Below, one piece after another: positions 25,201 through 37,163 of a DNA stretch of 64,000 nt. Location: positions 248,001 through 312,000 of the forward strand of contig JADCRB010000001.1 of the NCBI GenBank assembly GCA_021464245.1, written 5' to 3'. The position numbers were made by a program, and so were the translations under genes. Each line of letters opens with the position of its first letter. Position 1 is the stretch's first letter. Origin of the DNA: Carallia brachiata (Eukaryota > Streptophyta > Magnoliopsida > Malpighiales > Rhizophoraceae). The notes below the pieces were generated by a model that did no database searches, was not told the DNA's origin, and was given only the letters and a program-made list of their open reading frames with translations.

Positions 25201-27506
25201 TGGTGGTTGCTTTTTTTTTTTTTTGCAGTGAATGCAGATGAGTGCTTGTTGACAAGAATGCAGGAAATGTCATTAGACTACCATTTCACTGTGGAGCAAG
25301 AAGTTGGGTCATCCACTCATGCATTTTTTGGTTTCAATGGTACAACCTTTTAATAATTAGCTCCAACTCCATTTCTTTTTTTTTTTTTTTGGTATAAAAA
25401 AAAGGAATGGTGATTGCCCAGCTGCATTAATCATATGCCCAATACAAGACAATGGTAACAGAAATGGATGGCATTGGCTGTGCTAGTACTGCTCTCAGAG
25501 TCTGCAACAGTAGTAATGAGTAGTGAAGCCTATTTGGCAACTACCTTAGCTGTTGGGTGACAATGACTGGTCCCAGTGTAAAAGGATTTTGTGAGATAGG
25601 ACCTGAGTCTACAAACATGGAGTAATCAATTAATCATCATCTTAATGTCACAAACATTATGATTTGCTATAATTAGTAATCACAATTGAAACGGATTCTT
25701 GATTTTAACCATATGGGCATGGAAGAATTAGAATTGGAAAAACAGTATTGGAAGATGAATATTTGTATGAACAACAATGGACCCCCATGATGAAAAATTT
25801 TGCAACTTCCATTTGGACTCTGTGATACAGGGACTGCTGGGGTGTGGAGAATTGCTGCTATTAATGAGGCTGGTGGGTGGAAGGACAGAACCACAGTGGA
25901 GGATATGGATCTTGCTGTCAGAGCTGGCCTTAAGGGCTGGAAATTTGTTTACCTTGGTGACCTTCAGGTACATTTGTCATTAGTAAATTCCTTGAAATTC
26001 TGCTATGTCTAACAACTGAAATTGATTAAGGGCAGGATTACCACTAATTCCTGCTCGATTATTACTAATTTCTTTCGATAGGTGAAAAGTGAACTTCCTA
26101 GTACATTCAAAGCCTTCCGGTTCCAGCAGCACAGGTGGTCCTGTGGTCCGGCTAATCTGTTCCGAAAAATGGTAATGGAGATCGTTAGAAATAAGGTTAG
26201 TTCGTTTCCTGGTATTCACTACAAGGGGTTAATGAGTTAAATTTTGTTGTGTTAGATTTTCAAATTGAGCTAGTCCCAAAGTTTCTAAATATAGCTCAAT
26301 TCGTAATGTTTCAGAAAGTGAAGTTCTGGAAAAAGGTCTATGTGATCTACAGCTTCTTCTTCGTGCGAAAGATCATAGCACATATGGTCACATTTTTCTT
26401 CTACTGTGTTGTACTGCCATTGACCATTCTGGTTCCTGAAGTTGAAGTTCCAATCTGGGGAGCTGTTTACATTCCTTGCGTTATTACCATTCTGAATTCT
26501 GTAGGAACTCCAAGGTAATGCATAAGGCCCCGTTCTATTGATTCCTTGCTTTGCATTCCCTATTTCATTGACCAATTTGTAGTAATCTACATGTTCCTCG
26601 ATGTGCAGGTCAGTTCACTTGCTGTTTTACTGGATCCTGTTTGAAAATGTCATGTCTTTTCACCGGACAAAGGCAACGTTTATCGGCCTGCTGGAAGCAG
26701 GAAGAGCGAACGAGTGGGTCGTCACCGAAAAACTGGGAAGTGCAGTGCAGAAAACAGCAGACGCTGCCAAGAACAAGGTGCCACCAAAGCCCTCAAGAAA
26801 CGGCGATTCACATTCATGGACAGGTAAACAAAAGTTCTCTCGAGTGCCATTTTTGATCCTCTTAGAACGAAGACCTGTTTCATCGACATGTTGCATAAAT
26901 TGAGAGTTTATTTCAGTTATATTTTACTATTTTTTATCATTTGTCCAACAATAATTGAATTAGTCCTATTAAGTAGGCATGTAGTTTCTCAGAAGGTCAG
27001 AACTACTGCAGAGTACCAAATCCACATATCATAAACAAATACCACTAGGCAAAATGATCAATTCAGAGAACTTTTCAATTGCTATATCGTTGAATTGTCA
27101 GCATGGAGAGTTGTTTTGTGTGGATTTGTCGCTAGATTTAGTTGCAGGAAACAAAAATCCTACTCTACCTAACTCCATATCATATGAATAGCCAATAGAC
27201 ATATATAATTCTCCACAAATATGGACATGCTTTATCTGCTACAACTTCAATTTCAAATATTATATGCTAGAATTATCAAAATGGGGTTTTATTTTTAGCC
27301 TTAACTAATCATCAACATGGGGATTTTGTTGCTGATTCAACAGGCTCAATCCACACGAGCTGGGATTCGCGGCATTCCTCTTCCTTTGTGGATGCTATGA
27401 TTTTGTTCATGGCAAGAACAACTACTTTGTATACCTCTTCCTCCAAACGATCACCTTCTTCATCTGCGGAATCGGCTACGTTGGCACAATCATCCCCAGC
27501 TCTTAG
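22280..27506 (+). CDS. CSLA: Glucomannan 4-beta-mannosyltransferase (CSLA, GT2 family), nine exons, apparent frame break in exon 8
   Basis: This is a Golgi mannan/glucomannan synthase that polymerises the beta-1,4-mannan backbone from GDP-mannose and GDP-glucose. Exons: 22280-22609, 22744-22842, 23274-23526, 25229-25339, 25831-25967, 26082-26195, 26315-26514, 26609-26823 and 27344-27506, all with GT-AG borders. Visible motifs are an N-terminal membrane segment (about residues 36-70), LDDSTD (134-139), the DxD motif FDADF (194-198), VED (287-289) and QQHRW (325-329), which is the D,D,D,QxxRW signature of processive GT2 enzymes. Hydrophobic segments follow in exons 7 and 9. Restored length would be about 540 residues, normal for the family (about 530). 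As given, exon 8 leaves frame after about residue 475. The conserved tail in exon 9 ([16 protein letters not shown], ending at TAG 27504-27506) is read only in another frame. The sequence most resembles CSLA2/CSLA9, but I cannot decide between them. Confidence 0.93.
23527..25228 (+). other. Long intron 3 of CSLA (1.7 kb)
   Basis: It starts GTATGT and ends in a T-rich tract then TTTGCAG. It splits a valine codon (G|TG), giving ARWRFVNADE across the junction. Inside are (AAT)n runs near 23930-23955 and 24604-24625 and A-rich stretches. I see no nested gene. Confidence 0.85.
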
Positions 27507-30500
27507 CTGTTAGCGACCAGCAAAAAATTTCAAGGCAGTCTTATTGATGTCAGTCATGTCGTGTTTGCATTTTTTTTTTCCTCCTCTAAATAGCACTACG
27601 AAATGGGAAATTTATGAGCAAATTTAGTTGTAATTCTTAGTCCTTCAGCCTGCATGTTTCCAGATGATAGGCCATCATCCTATATATTTGGCTCAAAATT
27701 TATAGCCAAAAAGTTTGTTGTGAATCAATGTAGTGAAAGTAGAAAAATACCAAAAGAGAAGTGCTGTTTATTGTGCAAAAACATCATACAGAGTCTCCAA
27801 CAAAGATGAAGCAGAAACAGCATGAGAGAACACCAAAGTCAGTTCATTCAATTAGATTGCTTGTAATATGATGAGAGTCTCTTTTTTATTTTCTCTCCCA
27901 TTGCTAGTTTTCCTTGGTACTTTCAGTGAATAATAAGCTGATGAAATGCAACACAGTTGATTTTACCATTTTGAGCATGCTTAAGTACTTTTTTTGCCTG
28001 AAATTCCGTATTAGACTTCTTCCAATGTAAAGTCACGAAGAGGGCTTTAGACTAGAAATTAATGATCCGTGTGACCATGGATGTTATATAGATGATCATT
28101 TCGTGTGAATCGACTCGTTGAAAGGAGAACACTCGTTAGCAAGATCACTATATTGTTCATACTGTTTTCATTCTCGTATCTTAATTTTTTAAAAGTTTGT
28201 GTTATCGTATATGTGATATGTGTTGCACTATCGGTAACTGCAAATCCAATAAAATAATAAATAAACAAACAAACAACATATGCAAGTGCTTAATGAGGTA
28301 GTTCTATACTATATTATTCCCAATTCAAAATATAAGGTATACTTTCTGGGGGTAAGCTTTAACTCAGTACAATCATTGCAAGTTGTGTGGCCCAGTGTTT
28401 AGCAAATGTAATAAACAAGCATCATTTATTTTGTGGGAACAAGGGTCATCACTCTTACTCATTTTTAAGCTGTCTTAAAAATGCTTTACAAAGCAGACAT
28501 TAAAACAACCTAATGCGTACTTTCCATGCTAGCCTAGACGTGAATTATGTGTTACAACTCCTCCCAATCCAGACCCATTTCACTGAATTTTATGGCATTT
28601 GGATTACCCTTTGTTCAACATAATGGTTAATCAACTTTTAAAAGATTAGACTTAAAAGATACTCCATGTTGGTTACTTCCAATAGAAGTGTCATTATCTT
28701 TGCAAACCTTTTCTGCACATAAACCAATGAGAAATGGAACCCTTTAAATTATGCTTTACAATGACAAGCAAGCAACTGCTGTACTGGACCAAAAAAACAA
28801 AAAGAGCTATGTAAAGCTCCTTCAGAGCTTTGGGCAGGGCAACATTTAATTCTTTATTAAAATTAATCTTCCTAGGTATGATGAATAATTACAATAATTA
28901 GGTTGTTAAAAAATTCATTTCTGATGTCAGACATAGATTATAGAAACTTCCAAAGCAAGTTGTTCTGGGAGACTTCATCATAAAGGAAAAAAACAAATCG
29001 CAGAAAACATGGGTGAGATCAGATGCCTTTGTTGAATGATGTACAACTCTTTTTCTTCACTTCCTGAGACTCATATGTTTAACATCAGAAGCTTCAAAAA
29101 ACAGTTCTCCAAACTCAAAAGTTTGGCTTCACTGATAGAATTTCCAAATTTATGAACAAATAGACCCACTAACCAGAACCAATCTGGCTAAGCTAATTGG
29201 ATACAGTCAGGCTGGAGGGAGTTGAGGGGTCAATGTAGAGATACTAAATTAGGCATTAATAAGAGAAGGGAAAATAGAACCATTTCCATTCACAATAATT
29301 ATGTTACTGGCACAAGCCATCTCAATTTGCAGCTGGCCAAGTGCCAGAAAATTGAACCACATTCTACATTATATTTTTCCTTACCATTACCAAGAACAAA
29401 TATCAAATATTTTTTGCTGAAATTCATGACATTTATTCAAACCAATCATCAGTTACTAACATGGAACAAAAAGGAAAGGGGACAGATTTTTGCCAAAAAT
29501 AAAAAAAAGAAAGAAAAACAAAAAGTAAAATACCAGAAAGACCTGCATTATAAATGTGGCAGTAAATTCTGCTTATTATTTAAAATTTTCTTTTCTGATG
29601 TACAACAACCATGGTGTACTTTTTTGTTTTTTTGGGGGGGGGGGGGGTGGTTTGCTTTAATATGTCTTTCGCAATTATTGAGGAAAAGAATCATATTTTT
29701 GTTGAGACAAGTGGGGTCTGCAGTACTTGCTGGCAATATTCAAGGCATGAAACTGGTCCTTAAAGGGGACCCCAAGTGGCCCAGATGAAATGCCTTTCTC
29801 AATTTGCGTGGTAAAAAAAGGAAGGGTTTGAGGCCAACAGTAATTTGTCTTTCTATGGTAACATTCTCCCTCACTTAATAGTCACTAATCGAAGAACATT
29901 TTTGTTTGTGGCACGCAGAATTATTTTTCCGTCGTTTGGTTTAACTGTATAATTATTTGTTATAATTTATTTAAAATTATTTAATGTTACTTTAAAGAAA
30001 AATTATAAATGGGCTCATGATACCTCCTAATTAATGCGACAAAAAATGATTGCTACACGCTTATTTGTACTGGCATGAAGAGGAGTAAGAGTAAATGCTA
30101 TTCCCAATCAAGAAAGAGTAAATGCTTTTACTGCTCGTTCTCTTTCTCACGTGGCGTGGGCCTTATACTTTTTTTTTCTGAGTAAAAATCGTATTCTCTC
30201 GTTACAAAAAATTGGGTCGTATTAGAGAAATAAATTTTAAAAATAGTACGTTTAATCTCATTAAATACTTTAATAAAAATTCTAATTAATAACTTTTAAT
30301 ATGACAACCAAACAGTTTGTTTTCCATGGTGGTGTGGGCCTTATACTGTAAAGGAATACAAGGAGACAGTAGTGCTTAAGTTTTAAGATTCTAAGCATGC
30401 TGCTTGAACAAATCAATAATGACACTAATTAATGCAGCCTAGAAATGTGGAAATTTTCTTCCCCTTCTACTGGTCCACTAAAATTATGGCCGACACAGCG

Positions 30501-31305
30501 TTAATTCTGCAAGGAGCACACGGAATATTCCTTTTCCATTTTATTACTCCGAATCTTCCCCCAAGTTAAAACAGTTATGAAACTATTTTAATTGTACTCT
30601 AACATGAAAGGGCTCATCTAAACTTATAAATTATAAGAAATAACCAAAAAAAAAAAAAAAAAAAAGAGTTGTACCTTACAATTCTTTTAAAAAAATTAGT
30701 GCACGAACTAAAAGAGTTAAATTTAGATGACGTACATTTAATATCACCAATACTTTGATAGAGATTCAAAATTATAAATCTTAATATATTTAGAAATGAA
30801 TTTCTTTACCGTGAGATCACAACATTTAGACATAATCTTTCTTTTTTTTTTCCCTTTAACCTTCAAGCAATGACCTCTTTTTTTTTTTTTTTTTTTAAAT
30901 GCCAATTGCCAATTTCTATCTCATTCAGTTTCTCCCCCACAAACATCCAAGGATTTGCTTAGGACATGGTGACAAAGGTCGGTTGAGTTGTCCTCTCAAA
31001 TTTGCTGTCTTTTTTATTTATTTTTGTAGGGGCCTTTGGAAATAGCATTGTCTTGGTCCATGTTTTGCTCCAATAATAGCCTGACTTATCAATTCTTGCA
31101 TTCATGGCACTGGGTTATGCTTTCCCACACCGGCCATGTTTTGTGCATGGTTTTAGGGCCCATTCTGCAACATGGGGTCCGGCCTTTATTGCAATATATA
31201 TTGTCCACCACGTTTGTTAACTTTTCCCCACTAAACAGTAAATAAGAATGATTGGACCAAAAAAAAAAAAATAGTAAATAAGAATGACAGAAATTTTTTT
31301 TATAC
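27507..31305. other. CSLA 3' region and intergenic DNA
   Basis: The first few hundred bases are probably 3' UTR; no clear AATAAA is near the stop. Beyond that there is no supported gene. A 188-codon open frame at 29222-29788 runs through A runs and a 14-base G run and is not credible as a protein. Several long A/T runs (about 30646-30665, 30840-30895) are present. Confidence 0.4.
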
Positions 31306-31309
31306 CAAC

Positions 31310-31490
31310 GTCTGTTAGTTCAAGTGGCGAGAAGTTTGATTTCCCTTAAATAAGATCTCAAGTTTGAGTATTGTGTATGGAAAAATAAGTACTGAAAGAG
31401 TTTTGCCCCCTTTAATGGGTTCACCTGACTCGACTTAAATTAGTCAGAGTCCAATGGACTTCTGGATACCAGCGTTTTAGACCAAAAAAA
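31310..31490 (+). mobile_element. tRNA-derived SINE-like element
   Basis: An A-box-like TAGTTCAAGTGG (31316-31327) and a B-box-like CAAGTTTGAGTA (31359-31370) form an internal pol III promoter. The body then contains GGTTCACCTGACTCGA and TTAGTCAGAGTCC-type sequence and ends in an A-rich tail (ACCAAAAAAAG, 31481-31491). This order is typical of plant tRNA-derived SINEs. No clear target repeat was found. Confidence 0.55.
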
Positions 31491-31899
31491 GAAATTTTTT
31501 TTATTGAGCAATTGAATTTTTCTTGAAAGTAAAATTTGACATTTTGGAGAAATGCCGGAAATTTTGGACTAAGATTCTTGTTCGCAAGTGCTCCAATTTG
31601 AACTCGTCTTGAATTGACCTTTTTACTATGTTGAGTATAACGTAAAACTGCCAAAGGCAATTCCTCCTTGAAGACTAAAAACACATAAGAGTGTAAGGCA
31701 ATGCAACACTGGAAATTTTTCTGTGTACTTTTTTTTTTTTTTAGTAAATTTAACCTATCAAATTGATTGGTTATTCCCTTTCCACAAACAATCTCAAAGG
31801 TGCAATTCTCATGACCTTATCTTTTGATTAGAGAGCATTTTTATGCAAAAAGATAGTACATAGATGGATTCATGTACTTTTAGATGTTAGTTTCATTAA

Positions 31900-32120
31900 C
31901 ATTTTTTTTTGGGTCAAGTTGCTCGGATCCAAGCATAACCGAAACCAATCTGCTTGGCACAGTTTCCCATTGGGGCGGTGTGGCAGGGTTTTGAAACCCC
32001 ACACTCAAAATGCTCCAAATGGAGCAACGTGCCCAAGCAGGCTTCAGTCCAATCTCATGCCAAGCCGGCTTTCTTTCTCACCCCACATCAACTAACTAAA
32101 TAACAACTCAGCTAAGCTTT
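31900..32120. other. GC-richer stretch of unknown nature
   Basis: About 200 bases are distinctly richer in G and C than their flanks, with repeated GCTTGGCA/AAGCAGGC-like words in both orientations. There is no open frame of interest. It could be part of a retroelement or another MITE; I cannot assign it. Confidence 0.2.
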
Positions 32121-32124
32121 TGAG

Positions 32125-32783
32125 CACGGTACGTATCTGGTCCAAGTGGTGGGAGGTGTGCTCTTTACCGTCTCAAGCGAAAGTTTGAACTCCTACCTGG
32201 AGACACTCCCCTCCCTCATATACTCTAATTGGGCCAATGTTGTAAAAATTGGTTTAGATCGGCCGGTCCGACCGGTTCAACCGGTGACCGGTCAAAGGTC
32301 CGGACTGGTTTATAGCTACAGTTACCCTTAACTCGGACCGGTCAAAACTGGTTTGAACCGGTCAAAATCGGTGAAAACCGGTCAAAAATCAGACCCGGTT
32401 CAACCGGTTCAAACCGGGTATAAAAGTTTTATAAATTATAATTTGATCCTAATGTTTATTTAAATTATAATTTGAGTTTTAAATTTAATTAAAATTTTTA
32501 ATTTAGTCCTAAATTTATCAAAACTTTTAATTTAGTCCTAAATTTATCAAAATTTTCAATTTAATCCTTAAAAATTAAAAAAGTAATATTTAATAATCAT
32601 GTATAAGTATTATTTTTTAAAATTATTTTTATAAATATATATATTAATAAATACCGGTTCAAATACCGGTTCGACCGGTTGAACCGGTTGAACCTTAACC
32701 CACTAATGTTTCCGGTTCGATAACCGGTCCGGTTCTGACAACCTTGAATTGGGCTCCCTAGAACCAAAAAAAAAAAAAAAAAA
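32125..32783 (+). mobile_element. SINE-like element interrupted by a hAT MITE
   Basis: The left part has the A-box-like CTGGTCCAAGTGG (near 32138-32150) and the B-box-like AAGTTTGAACTCC (near 32180-32193), then a C/T-rich body. It is broken at 32235 by the hAT element and resumes after 32746 with GGGCTCCCTAGAACC and an A18 tail (32766-32783). The A tail ending only after the insertion shows that the two pieces belong together. The outer target repeat is unclear. Confidence 0.6.
32235..32746. mobile_element. Non-autonomous hAT-type MITE rich in ACCGGTT, 512 bp
   Basis: A perfect 8-bp target duplication AATTGGGC flanks it (32227-32234 and 32747-32754). Terminal inverted repeats are CAATGTTGTAAAAATTGG on the left and CAAGGTTGTCAGAACCGG on the other strand at the right. 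Sub-terminal blocks are packed with ACCGGTT/AACCGGT in both orientations around an AT-rich core with a repeated TTTAGTCCTAAATTTATCAA unit (near 32505-32545). No coding capacity. The 8-bp duplication and short terminal repeats place it in hAT. Confidence 0.85.
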
Positions 32784-35700
32784 GTGTCCAAAAGCTTAAT
32801 GAAACAAAATCAGATATATAGCACAAAAATGCAAAACAATGCAAAATACTGTGAAAAGCAAATTCTAATTTTTAAGCAATATTTATATTTTCTTAGAAGT
32901 TAATGGATAATTCATTATTATTGCGCACCCTTAGTTATCTCAGGTTTTTAGTTGAATAATTCCTTGATATGATCTTAAACTTTTTCTTACAGATTGATCA
33001 TAAACATTCAATTTAAGCTCGTTTCATATTTCTATTTAATTGCAAATATAAACCATTTTTAGTCTTATCTTTAGTTTAAATTTTGTTGTTCTTGTTTTAT
33101 ACCCTAATGCATTTGTCATTAAATAAAGTATAGAACTTTCTATATGCACATCATTTGTTAAGCCTACTTCTTCGTGTGATCAAGCCTGCTTGATTAATTT
33201 CTTTCTCGCCAGCTGCCAAATCAATTTCTATGAATATACCTCTTTCATTAAGTAATTTTCCGTAATTCAGAGAGCATAGGCAATTTTTTTTTTTTTTTAC
33301 GCATGTATTACTTGCTGCGATGAGGAAGTTTATGTGGGATTATTAATATATAAATTACGATGCATGTGTCTCACTTCATAAATTGTAGGTTTTGAGGTTG
33401 AGTGATTTGTTAGCAATAGCATCTATGAGGTAATTTCATTTTATTTAAAAAAGCTTCTGGATTAATATTTGTTTTTCTATATTCGAATTCGAAACCTTCA
33501 ACTCTATAAGAAAATCTATTGCCAAAGAATTAAAACTCATAGGTCAAATTAACATTAATCCGATACATTTGGATTAAGCCCAACTCAACCCCGAGAGCTT
33601 AGATACTAGTGACAACATGCCGATAACATGGTGACTTGTCTTAAGCCTAAATGGATATCTCACATGATCCCTAAATGTTAAGCTTACCTTAATTCTTGTG
33701 CAATTGATAGGCCGGCAATGTGTATATTTTCAGTTTAGAGAGGCAGAGGATGACGCAAATCGCTTTAGGGCCTGATTGGGAAAACCATGTATTGCTGGTT
33801 AGCATTCTTCACTTTAGTTTCACTCTCCAATTTTCGTATTAATTCAATTTCATTCTATATTTTTCATGTGATGATTTTTGTCGGTCTTGCAATTTTCCTT
33901 TGGTTCTAATTAAGTTATGTTCTTGTCTTACACTAATTTTTTAAGACGTCAGTTTCATTGGAACTTTAAACTTACGAAAATTTTGTGCCATGACTAGTCT
34001 AGGAAGTTTGCAAAGCTAACCATTTGATTGATTATAATGATCTTTTAAAGATAATTTTCTATCTCTCAATTCCTTTATATTTTAAGGGATCTCTCTCTTT
34101 TCTCACTCTCTTTTCTCTCTGAAAATACACACAATAATTTATCATTGTTTTGTTAGTAGTAGCGATTGACCAGTGACTACCACTACCTTCCCTTTCCACT
34201 CCTCTTTTTCTTCTCTCTTCTTTTTCTCTTTTCTTCTCTCTTTCCTTCTCCTTCCCTTTTTGGCTCTTCTCTTTCTTCTCCCTCCCTCTTTTCCTCCTCT
34301 TTCTTCTCTGCAATTCCCTTCTTCTCCCTCTGTGTTGGTTTAACACTCTTACCCTGTTGGATATGGCTACATAAGAATCACTCATGACCTTCTTATCATT
34401 TTTACAACTAAATTCGGCTCTCTCTACCGTAAGCCACCGTCTACGATACCAATACTACTGCCGCCTCCTTCTCTTACCTTCATCTCCTCCAGATGGGCTG
34501 ATTCAGTTGTCCCCTTTTGGGATATCTTTCCAATTTAGTGGGGACCAAATATGCATCCTCAGCCTTTTCTCGTTGTTGCCATCGTCATTATTGCAGCCCT
34601 CTAATGCCTCCATCTCCTTAGGATCAGCCTAGGAAGGGTTTTATTGTGTCTGTTTAAGATGGATGCTATTCGTTTCTTGTTTGTGTGTTCATGTATTCTG
34701 TAGTTCAGTGTTTTGGGAAATCGTTATCGGGCGTACCTAAACGATTTCCGTCGTAAATTCGCCAAAGTGTGGTAAATGTTGTCATCGACAATTTTATCTG
34801 ACTAGATTAAGGTCTATGTAATATCTTAATTTTAAGTACGTTTGGTTATAGTTCAGTGTGTATATCTCATTAGAGAATTTTGTATGAATGAGTTTTAAAT
34901 TCAGTTAGTAAAAAGTCTGCCAATTAGATTACTAAAATGTCTGACAGAATAAGTTACTAATTAGTTAATTTGACCTTGTTATATTTTGGTTTTACTCAAA
35001 TTTTCTCAATGTCTCTACGTCGAGTTTGCGTATGATTTAGATAATATCAACACAATGATTTTCTTCTGTATTAAAAAAAACAAATTTGGAAAGCTTTTTC
35101 GTGCACACTTGAAGGGCTAAAGTGTGCTTCTGTAAGAAAGTTACACAACACAATTGGAAGTACGAACTAACTGCATGCCAGCATGAAATTCCTACTTTGA
35201 TAGAATGGCTTTTAGTGCTGTGAGCACCGCACATTCAGCCTAGTGAATGAATCTATTTTCCCAGTTATGTGAACTCTCCCTTTTCCCCTGGTTTATTTTT
35301 GGGCTCCAATAGCAGGCTGCACGCCAAGGACTGGGGAAGCGTGGGCGCCCTATTGGAGAAGCTGTTTTACTAATAGCCCCACAAAAATAAGGGGACTGCC
35401 TTCCTCCTCCTCTTTGTATTTACCGAACACCAAAAAATAAATCAATAAATAAATATAAACATAAACAAAAAAAATTTGACAATGTAACCGTAGATATATG
35501 GCGTGCACACAATAATCAACATTGTTGAATTATAAAAAATGTATTACATTTTTAAAAAATAAATAAAATAATAAATTTTATCAAATAAATAACATATTTT
35601 CAACATATCTTATTAAACGTATTATATAATCTTATTCTTTTAAAAAAGAGGAAGGATCTTTGGTATTCGTTGAAGCTTACAATGGACTTTGTTTAACGTG

Positions 35701-37163
35701 TTCCGGCGTTAGAGTATTGATTTTTTTTTTTATAAATAATAATTAGTAATTAACTAATTAATTATTAAAAAGGATAAAAACATACGAGTATGAGGATACC
35801 ACACAAGACAACCCACTCAAAATGGGCAACTTTCAATCATTTAGAGGATTTTGGCAAACCCCTCAGCCAACTAGGGCTTTGAGCCCAGAACCACCTCGGC
35901 TAAGCCGAGGTGGCTTGGAGCATTGATCTTACGCAATTGTTAGCTTAAATTTCTATGTTTTTTCTTGACCCAAAAAAAAAAAATTTCTATGTTTATTTTT
36001 GTTTTTATTAAAAAGCATCGGCTGCCAGATTCTAGAGGTCTATGTTAGGTCATTTGGCTTGCTAGTGTTTTTTTTTTTTTAATAAAAATATATATCACGA
36101 ATATCAGTCATTGTATTTGTAGATCAATTAGAATAAACTCTATTTAAACACTTCGTTCAGACCCACTATCAAACATAATTAATCTAAAATAAGTCTTCCA
36201 TACAATTAACTGCAGTATTAAAGAGTTTAAAATCTAACACATTATCAACATTAATCCCAAGAAACTAAAGAAAATCTATTAAGTTACCGTCAAGCCATTG
36301 ACTTCCGCGTTGGCTTGCTAGTAAATGCTTTTGTCATCCTGTAGAACATCAATTTAATGAGGCTTGTTGAATCGTCAAAAAATTTATTTAAAATTAATTA
36401 AAATGATATTGTAATAAATTTTAACTAAATTTACTGATTGCCAACCTTTTTTGGTCCAATAAAAATAAGAGATAGATGCTCTTACTCTTTTTAACATATA
36501 TGATTGACCGCAAAACAGGGATTGACCTTTTATCCGGCTTTCTCAAAAAGGTATAAGTTTACTCATACTAGAGCTACTACTAATGCAGACGCAGCACACA
36601 AACTGTCACAATGCCATTTGTTTAATTGGGGATTAAATTAGAATAACTTTTTTTCTTTTGTTTGATTCTGAACAAAAATTAGAATGCCGGTTTCTTAAAA
36701 AAAATGGGTTTGCATGCAGTAATTTCACAAATACCAAATAGGTTTGCTTACTGGTTTCTTAAAACACAAAAACAATATTAATAAACACATTTAGCTTTAA
36801 ACCAAGGAACTAATTACGAAACTTATAAATGCCAGTCAAATTAATGGAAGATTAAAAGCTCTTATAACAAGCTTCAGTTCTCAAGGGGCCTAATAGAGTG
36901 CTTTTGACAAACCATGTTTTAGCGGCTAAAATTTCTAAGCATATAATAATAAACGTAACACAGCAGCAAATCCCCGCGTGGAGATAAATAATTATAAGCA
37001 AAAAAATAGAAAATATGTCAACAAAATAATAAAAATCTTGACAGTTAATCGCCGGAAGCATAAAGCTCTCTCATTTTCCAATGCTGACCTCTACCAAAAT
37101 CTTCATAGCATTACCTCACCGTCTCACATGAAATCTCTTACAAGAAACCTAAGCTCCATTTCT
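32784..37163. other. Intergenic DNA between CSLA and the HD2 gene
   Basis: No supported gene. Notable pieces are a pyrimidine-rich stretch on + (about 34190-34335), a following frame-less stretch (34390-34630) that resembles a retroelement leader but shows no domain, and a GC-rich perfect palindrome at 35891-35913. The right end (about 36990-37163) is probably the 3' UTR of the HD2 gene on the - strand. Confidence 0.4.
35891..35913. repeat. Perfect 11-bp-arm palindrome
   Basis: CCACCTCGGCT, a single A, then AGCCGAGGTGG. It sits in a GC-richer island of about 120 bases (35790-35930), otherwise surrounded by AT-rich DNA, and may be part of a retroposon. As RNA it would form a very stable hairpin. 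Confidence 0.8.

Noticed and set aside
29222..29788. 188-codon open frame on +
   Set aside because: It is the longest simple open frame in the window, but it runs through Lys-coding A runs, a G14 run and T runs, lacks any domain, has no splice or promoter context, and its composition is that of the surrounding noncoding DNA.
34059..34390. 108-codon Arg/Glu/Lys-rich frame on - and Phe/Ser/Leu-rich frame on +
   Set aside because: Another purine/pyrimidine-skewed stretch giving open frames by composition only.
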